A DNA stretch of 64,000 bases from the NCBI RefSeq assembly GCF_947507565.1, contig NC_089175.1, forward strand, positions 3,709,733 to 3,773,732, given 5' to 3'. The position numbers and the translations under genes are program-made. The stretch's first letter is position 1. Each line of letters starts with the position of its first letter. Shown one piece after another: positions 8,907 through 19,199 of this stretch. The notes beneath the pieces are model-generated. The model saw nothing but the letters and a program-made list of their open reading frames with translations. It ran no database searches and was not told the origin of the DNA. The DNA is from Oscarella lobularis (taxonomy: Eukaryota; Porifera; Homoscleromorpha; Homosclerophorida; Oscarellidae).

Positions 8907-10960
8907 ATGAAAGGCTTCCGTCATTTTTGGATGTTCGTTACTTTTAGTTTATGCAATGGAATGGCGATCATCAGTCCGTCTGGAACTATGACAGGTCTTG
9001 ATGGGGAGAGACGCACTATTAATTGCAGCTTTCCAGACGCTTCTGGATCGGCAACTATTCTTTACGACGAAAAACTAAGCAACACCGTTTTTGTTGCGCC
9101 GGACCATGTTACGCAGATTTCTATTTCTCCGTTCAAAGGAACAGCCATAGGACTTGGGCTTTCGACCGTTCAAGGTGTTCAAACGATGTCGTTTCGATTG
9201 ACGTTCACGCTCGAGTCCGAATACAATGGAGCGTATCTGCGATGCCATTTTATGGCTTCAGATTCTACCATGACTTCATCTCAACCTGTCACACTGGTCG
9301 TTTTATGTACGTCTAGAAGCAAAGTAGACGAATCATTATACGCGTTTAGTTTGTCTATTTGTAGCGTCTCCTTGCTGCAGTGTTTTGAACGTGAGCCATA
9401 TTGTTCACAACGCTACAAGCCGTCTTCCTCGTCTAAGCTGCGAGGAAATTATCAGTCGTCGCGGAAATCCGCCAGCAAATATCAGTTGGACTAAAACGTT
9501 AGTTGGCTGCATTGGCAATGAGTCAGGAAATGCCAATCAATTTTACGATCTCCACCCTGTCACACGAAAGTGCAACAATGCGCAAATCACTTGTGTGGCA
9601 GACACAAAAGAGCCTCGTCTAAATACAACGAGGAAGACGTTTGCCCTGACTGTATTTAGTAAGGAGAGAAGATCTAAAGCGTTTTCATGCTTTAGTATAT
9701 GCATATGTAGGTCAGCCAGAAATGGTACAGTGTAGCTATGACGGTTTGACGAGGCGTTTAGCATGGTTCAGTTGGGAAAAGCCCGCAGATAGCGGTGGAT
9801 TTCCGGTCACTGATTACGACGTGTCGTTGTTTATCAATGGAAAGTTTCAGTTAGTTCATTGGAAACAAGGAAATCCGCTGAAACTTCACAACGCAGTGAA
9901 CGATGGAGATACGTTAAAATTCAGCGTTTCAGCTGTGAACATTCTTGGACGTAGCAGAGCATGCCTGCTGGATGTGACAGTTCCTACAAGTAAGATAACT
10001 GCTCATCTTCATCGTCAGAATATTTTGTGTTTCAGGAGGATGCATACAACCACATATTTCGTCTAAATCTCGCATGACAATAATGGTGAACTGCACATTA
10101 GGTCAGTACCAATCTGAGTTATACAGAGTCTACTACAACATTAGAGGAAGCAGTTCTAATGGGTCTGCTATTACTGGCACACTGCCTATTAGAATATTAG
10201 GTTTATCACCTGACACAACGTATACAATCACAGTGGAGGCTCAAAACTCAGAAGCCATGTGGGACAACTCAAGTACGATAGAAGTGACTACAAATAAAAT
10301 TGGTGAGCAAACACGCGACTTTTTGAAAATAATGTGTAATTGCCGCCGTAACGTACAGGCGTTCCTCAAACAGTTACGACAGTCACAGTATCTGAATGGA
10401 CTTTGGATTCCATTACAGTCTCGTTTCTCTCGGTGTTTGAGTCTGGAAGAGACAACGCGAATGTCAGTCAGTACCGAGTCTACGTTGACAACTTTCCCTT
10501 AGATTTTCGAGCTGCAGAAGAAGACACTCAAACGTTTACTGTGTACGATCTCACGAGTGGATCGGCGTACGTCATTCAGGTGACGGCAGTTAATAGCTTG
10601 GGCGAAGAAGGTGAGAAAAGTAGCCCAATTGCAGTTATTACAGCAGAAAAGAGCTACAGAATATCGTCCAGTGTATTGGTTGGGTCATTGATTGGCTCCG
10701 TTTTGGCCGGGGCTTTAGTTGCCTTTCTTGTGACATACATAGTCATGAAACGCCGCAATGTAAACGAAGAACAAACCACGGATACTAGAAGAAGTGAACA
10801 AACGGAGAGCGTGGAAATGAAAGATTCTCGTCTCTATGCAGTAGCTCGCCGCGGAGGTCCACCGAAACCGGAACCTTCCTATGAAGATGCTGAGCAAAGT
10901 CATGGTCATCAAGAGAATGTGAAGAATCCGGTGCCTCACACCCCAGGAGGTGCAACTTGA
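8907..10960 (+). CDS. Ig/FN3 transmembrane receptor 1 (head I, FN3 alpha, tail C)
   Basis: Type I membrane receptor, 613 aa. Proposed exons: 8907-9306, 9365-9658, 9711-9989, 10036-10302, 10359-10960; all introns are GT-AG, phase 1, 46-58 bp, and the sum (1842 nt) keeps one frame. Domains: signal peptide (1 to about 22), Ig-like 1 with C..C pair (NCSF / RCHF, to 133), cysteine-rich Ig-like 2 (134-231), FN3-1 (232-324), FN3-2 (325-413), FN3-3 (414 to about 510), TM helix with Gly-Ala-Leu (about 516-540), tail to 613. FN3-3, TM and tail share one exon. The tail has RLYAVARRG and SYEDAEQ. The C-terminal NPxY of its relatives reads NPVP here, so that tyrosine is lost. The ligand is unknown; recognition of self or microbes is inferred from family context. 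Confidence 0.88.
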
Positions 10961-12190
10961 CTGCACGGTGCCAGCAAACGTGATGACAACAGACGCTTGG
11001 ATAGAATGATTGTTTTAGTGCGTAGCATCTAGATCATCCTCATATGTTGCCGTTTTCAATTTCAACATACGGGCTTAAATGTGAGATTGTTTAAAAGCAA
11101 ACTGTAACAGGCGAAAAGACGTGCTGTGCTACTGTAAAAATCTGGAAGCATTATTCACGGATTTTTTGTCTTAGGTCTCTCTGCCTTTGGAGCTGCGTTG
11201 CCGTACGTCTCACGCAAATGTGCCAATGGGATTCGCACGAGCGCTGCTAGAACTAACCAATTGCGTAAAAGATAATTATTTAGCAGGTAATGCAGCCTCC
11301 AACGTCCAGCTAAACTATATGCTCTTTGTAGAACGATGTAATCAATTGGCGAGCTACGTGCTTGCGCTTTGTGCAAATTAAAGAACGTCTTGGGATCAAT
11401 GCGGTCACGTTGCTTTGTGACCAAGACCACTGACTGAGTCGCCAAAAGGTCGTTGTTGAGAGTCAGAACATGGTCAGAAGCACCAAGCTTGTATGATATA
11501 GAATTGAAGAAAATCGACTTTATGATGATAAAAATCTACGCGGCAAAGAAATACAAAGAGAAGGAGAAGACGGAAAAGAAACGAGAAGACGGGTGTCGAT
11601 CTGACGTCGATGCTGATGCCATACAGAAAACAGTCAAGACAAAGCAGGAGTTGACTTTGACCAAGATGAATGAAAGAGTGTGTGAAAATAATCAGTGAAC
11701 GTAGAATTGCGTGTACATACTGTAGGACGGAAATCTTCAATGATTTATAGTTGCAAGAGGCAAGGGCAAGCCGGGTTCTGCTAGCACTGTATTTTTGACT
11801 TGAAAACGTTTTGAAAAATTTTTTAAAACAGTTGGCATTTTCTTGCTACGATCTCGAATATATGAATGCAGTCATATGAGAGATGCAGTTTTGTTGACAT
11901 ACGGGTGCTCGGTTAATATCAACATTTTTGGAAATAAAAGTTTGATTTGCTGCTCTTCTAAGTTTTCTTTCTGCAATCGGTAAGAATTCGAGAGTTTATT
12001 CATAGATAACCTACAATTTGGTGCAATAAAAACTGACATGGGGCCCCTTTTGAGGCGTTGACCGGTTTTCGCGTCCCCCAATCGAATTCATAACTCGAAA
12101 TTAAATCAAACCCAGCCGAATCTCTACGAACACTCCCGTCCCAACATTCGATAGCCTAAAAACGCCAACACGATCCTCTCTTCCCCGCAG
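10961..12190. other. 1.2 kb without a supported gene
   Basis: AT-rich. The fragment ACATACGGGC at about 11066 matches the conserved 3' flank of other receptors (see 27092-27338). Lysine-rich and hydrophobic short frames at 11155-11740 show no domain. The last 100 bp form a pyrimidine-rich intron-like run into the acceptor at 12189-12190. Confidence 0.5.
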
Positions 12191-13064
12191 AATCGACAAT
12201 CTCCCAATCGCCGATTCTCGAAACGACGCTCGGCTCGACGTCAATCTACGCCGAATGGAACGCCGGCACTCTCAACTCGTCCCTCGTCAAATCCTATCGT
12301 CTCGCACTCCGACTCGCAGCGACAGCGCGTCTCATCGACGCAATCAACGCGACGACGCCGGGCGACGCTCTTCTCGACGGACTAGCGCCCGAATCGCGAT
12401 ACATTGTCGACGTGGAAGCGCGCGACGGGGACGATCGAGTGCTGGGCCGCGGTACGTTCGCGCGAAGTATTATCCATAAGAATCCTCCTTCTTAGTTCTT
12501 ACTCTATATCTTATTTACAGTTGAGCGTATTGTTGTGACTCGCGCTCTTGGTCCAAGTGCCTCTCTCACGCGACCGACCAAGCTGAGTGCTCTTTCCATT
12601 GAGGCGGCTTCTGTTGAGTTGGAGTGGACTGTTGGCACTATCGAGGGCATTCTTCGATTTCTTGTCGAGTATGATCTCGACGAGGATTTCGTTGGGTATC
12701 AAGTGGTCAAAGTCGAGCCGCCGACGAAGGCTGTTTCCACGCTGAAGATTGACGGGCTGACGTCGGGGAAAACGTACGTTTTCCGGGTTGTGAGCGTGAG
12801 GATGTTTAGTCAACAGACTGGGGATAAATTGTATGTTCCAACAGTGGAAGGTAAGGAAGTGAGAGCGAGGTTTCTACTCTATTGGTTTTTGTTCTGGTAG
12901 GGGATGGGTCAGATGATCACGTGCCAATTGGCTATCCCATTGGGATTGGCGTGTTGGCCGGTCTGCTTTTGTTGGCGCTGATTCTTTGGGCGACATGGTG
13001 CTTAAAGTGGGTGCTGTGCGTTGGGCGTAGGAAGGAAAGGCAAGTTCAACCAGCTTTTAAGTAA
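12191..13064 (+). CDS. 5'-incomplete FN3-TM receptor 2
   Basis: Three exons can be read: 12191-12451, 12521-12850, 12901-13064, joined by GT-AG phase-1 introns. They encode one FN3-like domain (IYAEWN.., GLAPESRYIVDVEARD), a second FN3-like domain (VELEWT.., GLTSGKTYVFRVVSV), then a TM helix (GIGVLAGLLLLALILWATW) and a short basic tail ending QVQPAFK. There is no tyrosine motif. The first exon starts in phase 1, so upstream coding sequence is expected, but none was found back to 10961. The first exon is markedly GC-rich and CG-rich compared with its neighbours. It may be a truncated gene or a relic of an older receptor. Confidence 0.6.
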
Positions 13065-13717
13065 TCAGGGGTATGTAGGGAGATTAGAATTTAGAGTAAG
13101 CCTAAATACATTTGATTGAATAATTTCTCCAAGTTGTCTGATCACACAGTATGGTGCTTGCTAATGGTAAATCACTGTAGTGCTTGGTTTTTGTGGTTTC
13201 AGAGTTAATCGATTAATAACTGTATTACTACAGTGGATTTTTTATTGCTCTTTATTTTCTGGTGAGATCTGATTTTTTGTAGAAACAATCTTGTGTCCGT
13301 TACGGCTACTGATAATGTGTCATTACAAGATAAAACAAAGGAGGAAATTGCATGACAGGTAACCTTGTTGTTTCTGTGCGTACCAGTGCGCATACTGGTT
13401 AGAAAAGCGCCATCCTTTTTTAAAACGTTAGAGTAGCCACTTTTACTTGGCCGGCTCTTCTTTTTCTTTGTGCACTAATGGGTGAAGAATTTTAGAGAAG
13501 GAATTCATTACATCAACAGCAGACGTGTAAATCAGAAAATCAGCAACACACACAAAAATGCAGCAAGCACCACCTATCAGTCATCCAAAAAAAGTACGAA
13601 AAACACAGTGACGGACTAAACAAACTGGCTGAAATAAGCCGCTAACAGAATACCTACTGGTACCACTAAAGACAAATGAACGAACGTTTCTCGGCTTCCA
13701 GGTGATCCAATTCATTC
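13065..13717. other. intergenic; 3' flank of receptor 3
   Basis: No coding region seen. From about 13575 to 13717 the sequence matches 28522-28675, the 3' flank of receptor 10, so this part is probably shared 3' UTR of the two ITIM-tailed genes (minus strand). Confidence 0.6.
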
Positions 13718-16413
13718 TCAGTGATCAGCAAGCTTTGTGACTCCAGTGTAAGGGACGGACTCCTCCTCCTTGGCCTTCTTCACCTTCTTCAAATTCTTTT
13801 CCTCCTTTTCTGGCGTCTGCTTGGCCAGATCCAATTGAGCATATTGAGTTGCCTAGAAAAAGAAAGGTGGCATTAGCAGCTTCAAACCCTGGAGGAGGGG
13901 TATATAAAGTTAAACTTTAGCCAATAATGGGTGTGGCGGGGTGGCTGTTCGTGATTAGATAGCGAGGACATTGATTAGATAGCGTAAGGAGAAGGACACT
14001 GTTGCACTGATTAAGTTGACATTTTATTCATAAAGATTTAAAGGGGCACTTGGACCAAGAAGGGGCCATTTCATGAGTTGTCATATCCATAGTGGATGGC
14101 AAGTTGACAACTCAGCTCCAATGGCCTCAACATTTGGCTTGCCGTGCTCGTTTTTGACTGTGCAACCCATGTCTGCATTCCTTTCCTCAGCGCTGTTTAC
14201 TTTGGTGCTCCCACGTTTCCCTATACTGTTAATGCAAATTTCTACGCACCTCAGCGGGCTTAACATCACTGTAAGTCACTGCGTCTTTGAAACGGTTTTC
14301 TTTGACTCGTGTTGAACCAGCTTGGGCTAGTTCCAGCTCAGCATATTGAATTCCATCTCCCTGAAACAGAAATTCCGAAAGAAAACGTAAAAGATGCTTG
14401 CTTCAACTACCCCTGATTTCCTTGGACGTTTATCTTCTATTGTAGACTCATTTCTTGAACTTTCTGCACCTGCATCTACTTTAGCAGAACAATTCTTTTT
14501 ATTACAATGAAGAGCGCTGTGAGTTCCCTCTCTTGCCTTCATTCTTTGAGGAATTGTGTTTCACCCAACAGATAATAACGATAATGGCAATGACCAAAAG
14601 AGATGCAGCTACTGCAATTCCCACTATAGCTCCAGAACTCAATCCTAGATCATCAATTCCTAATGCTAATGAAGCATTACATCCATCACTCCGCATACCT
14701 CCTTTCTTTTCTTCTTCTAATGTAGTGACAGTAATTGACCTGCTTTCTTCACTCTCCTCACCCAAACTGTTGATAACCAACACTTTTACAGTGTATGTTG
14801 TAGATGGTGACAGTTTTTCTATCAAAAACGCTTGCGTTTCGCCGCTCTGCGCCTTCATATCTCTCTGATCACTGTTCAAGAAAACACGGTAAATCGACAC
14901 TGAAGCATTGTCTCTGCCAGAATCCAAAACTGAACTGAACGTCAATATGAAAGACGTTGACGTGATGTTTAGGGCATTGGCATTGCCAGAAATAATAGGA
15001 CTACCGGGAACACCTGGAAAATGATACCTATAGAGCACGCAACTATTTAGTCTGTAGAAAACCAACCAGGTAGATTAGTCCTCATTGAGACAACCGTTGA
15101 ATTTTCGCGAGTTCCTTCTGAATTTCTTGCTTCCACGACAATGTCATAGGCGGTGTCTTCTGCTAGGTTCAAAATGGTGATTGGAAGGCTGTTTTGAGAC
15201 TGTGAAGCTTCTTGCATTCCATTCCGCGTGTAATACACTATGTATCCACCACTATTAAAATCTGTGTCTGTTTGACAGTCAATGGTCAACGCGCTTCGGG
15301 ATCCTGCACTTCTGACCGGTTTGATACACTTTCCTAAACAAGAAACGAAAACGTTTATATTTGCCACATAATCATTTATCTCTCACTGGTCGGAACAGTT
15401 TGGTCCACCTGACAAGCTTCTCCAGGTCCAAGAGTGTTCATTGCTGAAACTCTGAATACTAGAGTATCACTGTCATTCACAACATGGTCAGATCTCAGTG
15501 GACGTCCAAGCGTCCAAGCAATCAATGACTGGGTCACTCCATTGATGGACAGAGATAGATCATAGTCAGTGATAGGAAAGCCACCGTCATCTCCAGGCAT
15601 TTCCCAACTGAACAATGCACGTGGTCTCGTCAAACCGTCATAGCTACACTGCACCCTTTCTGGTTGACCTACATGCACATTTGAGAATGTCAAATGCAGT
15701 AAGACCTTTTACTTACTATTTACAGTCAAAGCAAACGTCTTCATCGTTGTATCTAGACGAGGTTCCTTCGTGTCTGCAACACAAGTGATTTGCGCATTGT
15801 TGCACTGTCGTGTGACTGGGTGGAGATCATAGAATTGATTTGCATCTCCCGACTCAGTGCCAACGCAGCCACCTGACGGTTTAGACCAACTGACATTTGC
15901 TGGCGGATTTCCGCGATGACTGATAATTTCCTCGCAGCTCAGAAGACGAAGACGACTTGTAGTGTTGTGGACAATATGACTCGTGTTTGAAACAGTGCAG
16001 CAAGGAGACGCTACAAATAGACAAACTAAATGTAATCCATCTAATTTGCATGTACACGTACATAAGACGACCAGTGTGAGAGGTTGAGACTCGGTAGTGC
16101 TACCATCTGAAGCCCTAAATCGACATCGCAGAGATGCTCCATTGTAATCGGACTTGAGCGTGAATTTCAGCCGAAACGATATCATTCGAACGCCTTGAAC
16201 AGTTGAAAGTCCAAGTCCTAGGGCTGTTCCTTTGAACGGAGGAACAGAAATCGGCGTAACATCTCCAGACGCAACAAAAACGGCTGCGCTTAGTTTTTGG
16301 TTGTAGCGAATAGCCGCCGCCCCAGAACCGTCTGGAAAGCTGCAATTAATTGTGCTATTTTCGCCATCAAGACCCGTTAGACTTCCAGGCGGACTGATCG
16401 TAGCTCCATTGCA
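13718..16413 (-). CDS. ITIM-tailed Ig/FN3 receptor 3 (head I, FN3 alpha, tail A)
   Basis: Minus-strand receptor. Exons in order: from about 16413 to 16062 (Ig-like 1), 16010-15717 (Ig-like 2), 15668-15387, 15333-15067, 15013-14699 (three FN3), 14659-14537 (TM), 14469-14411, 14360-14250, 13852-13718 (tail, TGA at 13720-13718). Introns are phase 1 up to the tail, then phase 0. The TM exon ends in a GC donor (GAAG|GCAAGA). The tail has IQYAELEL and VTYSDVK, both canonical ITIMs (I/VxYxxL/V), then QYAQLDL and VPYTGVTKL. ITIMs recruit SH2 phosphatases in animals, so an inhibitory role is inferred. The Ig-1 exon has no in-frame ATG at its 5' end; the leader is unclear. The 5' flank abuts receptor 4 on the other strand. 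Confidence 0.78.
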
Positions 16414-16555
16414 CCAACAAGCATGAAGACAAAGGAAAAGAAAAGCTTGAAAAACAGTGTCAAAAGAACAGTAACGCAGAAAAAAAGTAGTTACGTGACA
16501 GAAACGTCGCCCAATTGAGCATCTTCGGCATCACGAAGTCGGTTACTCACTGCGC
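16414..16555. promoter_or_regulatory. bidirectional promoter between receptors 3 and 4
   Basis: About 140 bp separate the first clear codons of receptor 3 (minus) from the ATG of receptor 4 (plus). Similar sequence is found at 1-103 and 21128-21263. It includes TTACGTGACA and ends in the NRF-1-like TGCGCATGCGGA (16551-16562), which overlaps the first ATG of receptor 4. Confidence 0.6.
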
Positions 16556-18731
16556 ATGCGGACAATGAAACGAATCTGTGTTCTTTGGATTCTCGTCTGT
16601 TTATGTGATGGAGCGACGATCAGTCCGCCTGGAAGTCTAACAGGTCTTGATGGCGAGAATCGCACAATTAATTGCAGCTTTCCAGACGGTTCTGGGGCGG
16701 CGGCTATTCGCTACAACCAAAAACTAAGCGCAGCTGTTTTTGTTGCGTCTGGAGACGTTACGCCGGTTTCTGTTCCTCCGTTCAAAGGAACAGCCCTAGG
16801 ACTTGGACTTTCAACTGTTCAAGGCGTTCGAATGATATCGTTTCGGCTGAAATTCACGCTCAAGTCCGATTACAATGGAGCATCTCTGCGATGTCGATTT
16901 AGGGCTTCAGATGGTAGCACTACCGAGTCTCAACCTCTCACACTGGTCGTCTTATGTACGTGTACATGCAAATTAGATGGATTACATTTAGTTTGTCTAT
17001 ATGTAGCGTCTCCTTGCTGCACTGTTTCAAACACGAGTCATATTGTCCACAACACTACAAGTCGTCTTCGTCTTCTGAGCTGCGAGGAAATTATCAGTCA
17101 TCGCGGAAATCCGCCAGCAAATGTCAGTTGGTCTAAACCGTCAGGTGGCTGCGTTGGCACTGAGTCGGGAGATGCAAATCAATTCTATGATCTCAATCCA
17201 GTCACACGACAGTGCAACAATGCGCAAATCACTTGTATTGCAGACACAAAGGAACCTCTTCTTGATACAACGATGAAGACGTTTGCTCTGACTGTAAATA
17301 GTAAGTAAAAGCCCTTATGTGCAATTGCCACTCTCAAAAATGCATGTAGGTCAACCAGAAATAGTATTGTGTAGCTATGACGGTCTGACGAGACCGCGTG
17401 CATTGTTCAGTTGGGAAATGCCTGGAGATGACGGTGGCTTTCCTATCACTGACTATGATCTATCTCTGTCCATCAATGGAGCGACCCAGTCATCAATTAC
17501 TTGGACGCTTGGAAGTCCACTGAGATCTGACCATGTTGTGAATGACAGTGATACTCTAGTATTCAGGGTTTCAGCAGTGAACACTCTTGGACCTGGAGAA
17601 GCTTGTCAGGTGGACAAAACTGTTCCAACCAGTGAGAGATCATTTGGGTTAAATAGTTATGTTGAAACGCTCTCGTTTCTTATTTAGGAAAGTGTATCAA
17701 ACTGTTTAGAAGTGCAGGATCACGAAGCGAGTTGACCATTGACTGTCAGACAGACACAGATTTCAATAGTGGTGAATACGTAGTGTATTACACGCGGAAT
17801 GGAATGCAAGAAGCTTCACAGTCTCAAAACAGCCTTCCAATCACCATTTCTAACCTATCAGAAGACACCGCCTATGACATTGTCGTGGAAGCAAGGAATT
17901 CAGAAGGAACTCGCGAAAACTCAACGGTTGTCTCAATGAGGACTAATGTACCTGGTTGGTTTTCTACAGACTAAATAGTTTCGTGCTCTATGGGTATCAT
18001 TTTTCAGGTATTCCCGGTAGTCCTATTATTTCTGGCAATGGCAATGCCATAAACATCACGTCAACGTCTTTCATATTGACGTTCAGTTCAGTTTTGGATT
18101 CTGGCAGAGATAATGCTTCAGTGTCAATTTATCGGGTTTTCTTGAACGGCGATCAGAGAGATCTGAAGGCACAGAGCGGAGAAACGCAAGCGTTTTTGAT
18201 AGACAAACTGTCACCATCTACAACGTACACTGTAAAAGTGTTGGTTATCAACAGTTTGGGTGAGGAGAGTGAAGAAAGCACGTCAATCACTCTCACTACA
18301 TTAGAAGAAGAAAAGAAAGGAGGTATGCGGAAAGATACAATGCTTCATTAGCATTAGTAATTGATGATCTAGGATTGAGTTCTGGGGCTATCGCGGGAAT
18401 TGTAGTTGGTGGAATAGTAGTTCTTGCTATTACAGCATTGCTTTGTTACTGCCTATTAAAACAGTCTCGTTCAACGCCCCAAGGTAGGTATAAGATCTTT
18501 AGAAAGAGACAAAACTCTCGTCTCTCCGTAGAAACAAAGCCACCGACGTCTTCTGACAACGAGATGACGCGAGTAACGAAGTCACCAATTTATGATTCAG
18601 GACCAAGCAGAATTAAAGGTCAAGCTTCTGGGGCAGTTTACGCAGACGTGGCTCCTATAGACAAGAATACTGCAGCTGCACTTACAAGCACCAATCCTTC
18701 GTATCAAGTAACCGGAACTAGCAAACGTTGA
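16556..18731 (+). CDS. Ig/FN3 transmembrane receptor 4 (head I, FN3 alpha, tail B)
   Basis: 627 aa. Exons: 16556-16955, 17007-17300, 17350-17631, 17688-17954, 18008-18322, 18358-18483, 18532-18731; all GT-AG, phase 1, sum 1884 nt in frame. Signal peptide MRTMKRICVLWILVCLC (a second ATG is at 16565), Ig-like 1 with cysteine pair (to 133), Ig-like 2 (134-231), three FN3 (to 519), TM (VVGGIVVLAITALLCYCLL), tail B with SPIYDSG, AVYADV and a C-terminal NPSY. The last intron is 48 nt and free of stops, so its retention would add 16 residues without a shift. Exons 1-2 are almost identical to those of receptors 3 and 5, while the TM and tail differ, which points to exchange between copies. Confidence 0.9.
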
Positions 18732-19199
18732 TTATCTAAACGGATACAGTAGCAGCTTTTTTTATGTTTGTTAAATTTTCCTCATCTATTTCTTGTATTG
18801 ACGTGTTGCAGACGAATGTTCTAACTAAAGAATCGTGCGTGTCTGATTTAGCAAGTTAATACCAAATTGAATGGGCTAGACATTAGACTGTTAAATAATT
18901 TCGTCTACGCAATTGATTAACTTCAGATGAGTAGACTAGAACGGATCGGCAAATGGCAATGCAGCTGTCCAAAGGCAGAACTCTAAAGACAAAAATAAGT
19001 GAAAAACGAGGTGTAGGCGCACCTGTTAGCTTCTCCGGAGTCAACGCCTGCTTCTGAAGAGTGAAGCCCGTATATCGAAATCGAAAGCAAACAGTAACCA
19101 AGCCTATGACAGATGATCACTCAAACAAAAAATCTAAAATCAACGTGTTATTGCGTATGCCAACTTTCAGTCAAGTTGCACTTCTCCGGGTGAGATTCT
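18732..19199. other. tail-to-tail intergenic, no gene
   Basis: AT-rich region between the convergent receptors 4 and 5. No domain-bearing open frame; it should hold both 3' UTRs. Confidence 0.6.

Noticed and set aside
11155-11740. Open frames on both strands, one lysine-rich and one hydrophobic
   Set aside because: They overlap as mirror frames of biased sequence; no domain and no splice context.
14073-14315. An 80-codon plus-strand frame inside the receptor 3 tail intron
   Set aside because: Antisense to a tail exon and intron with no domain.
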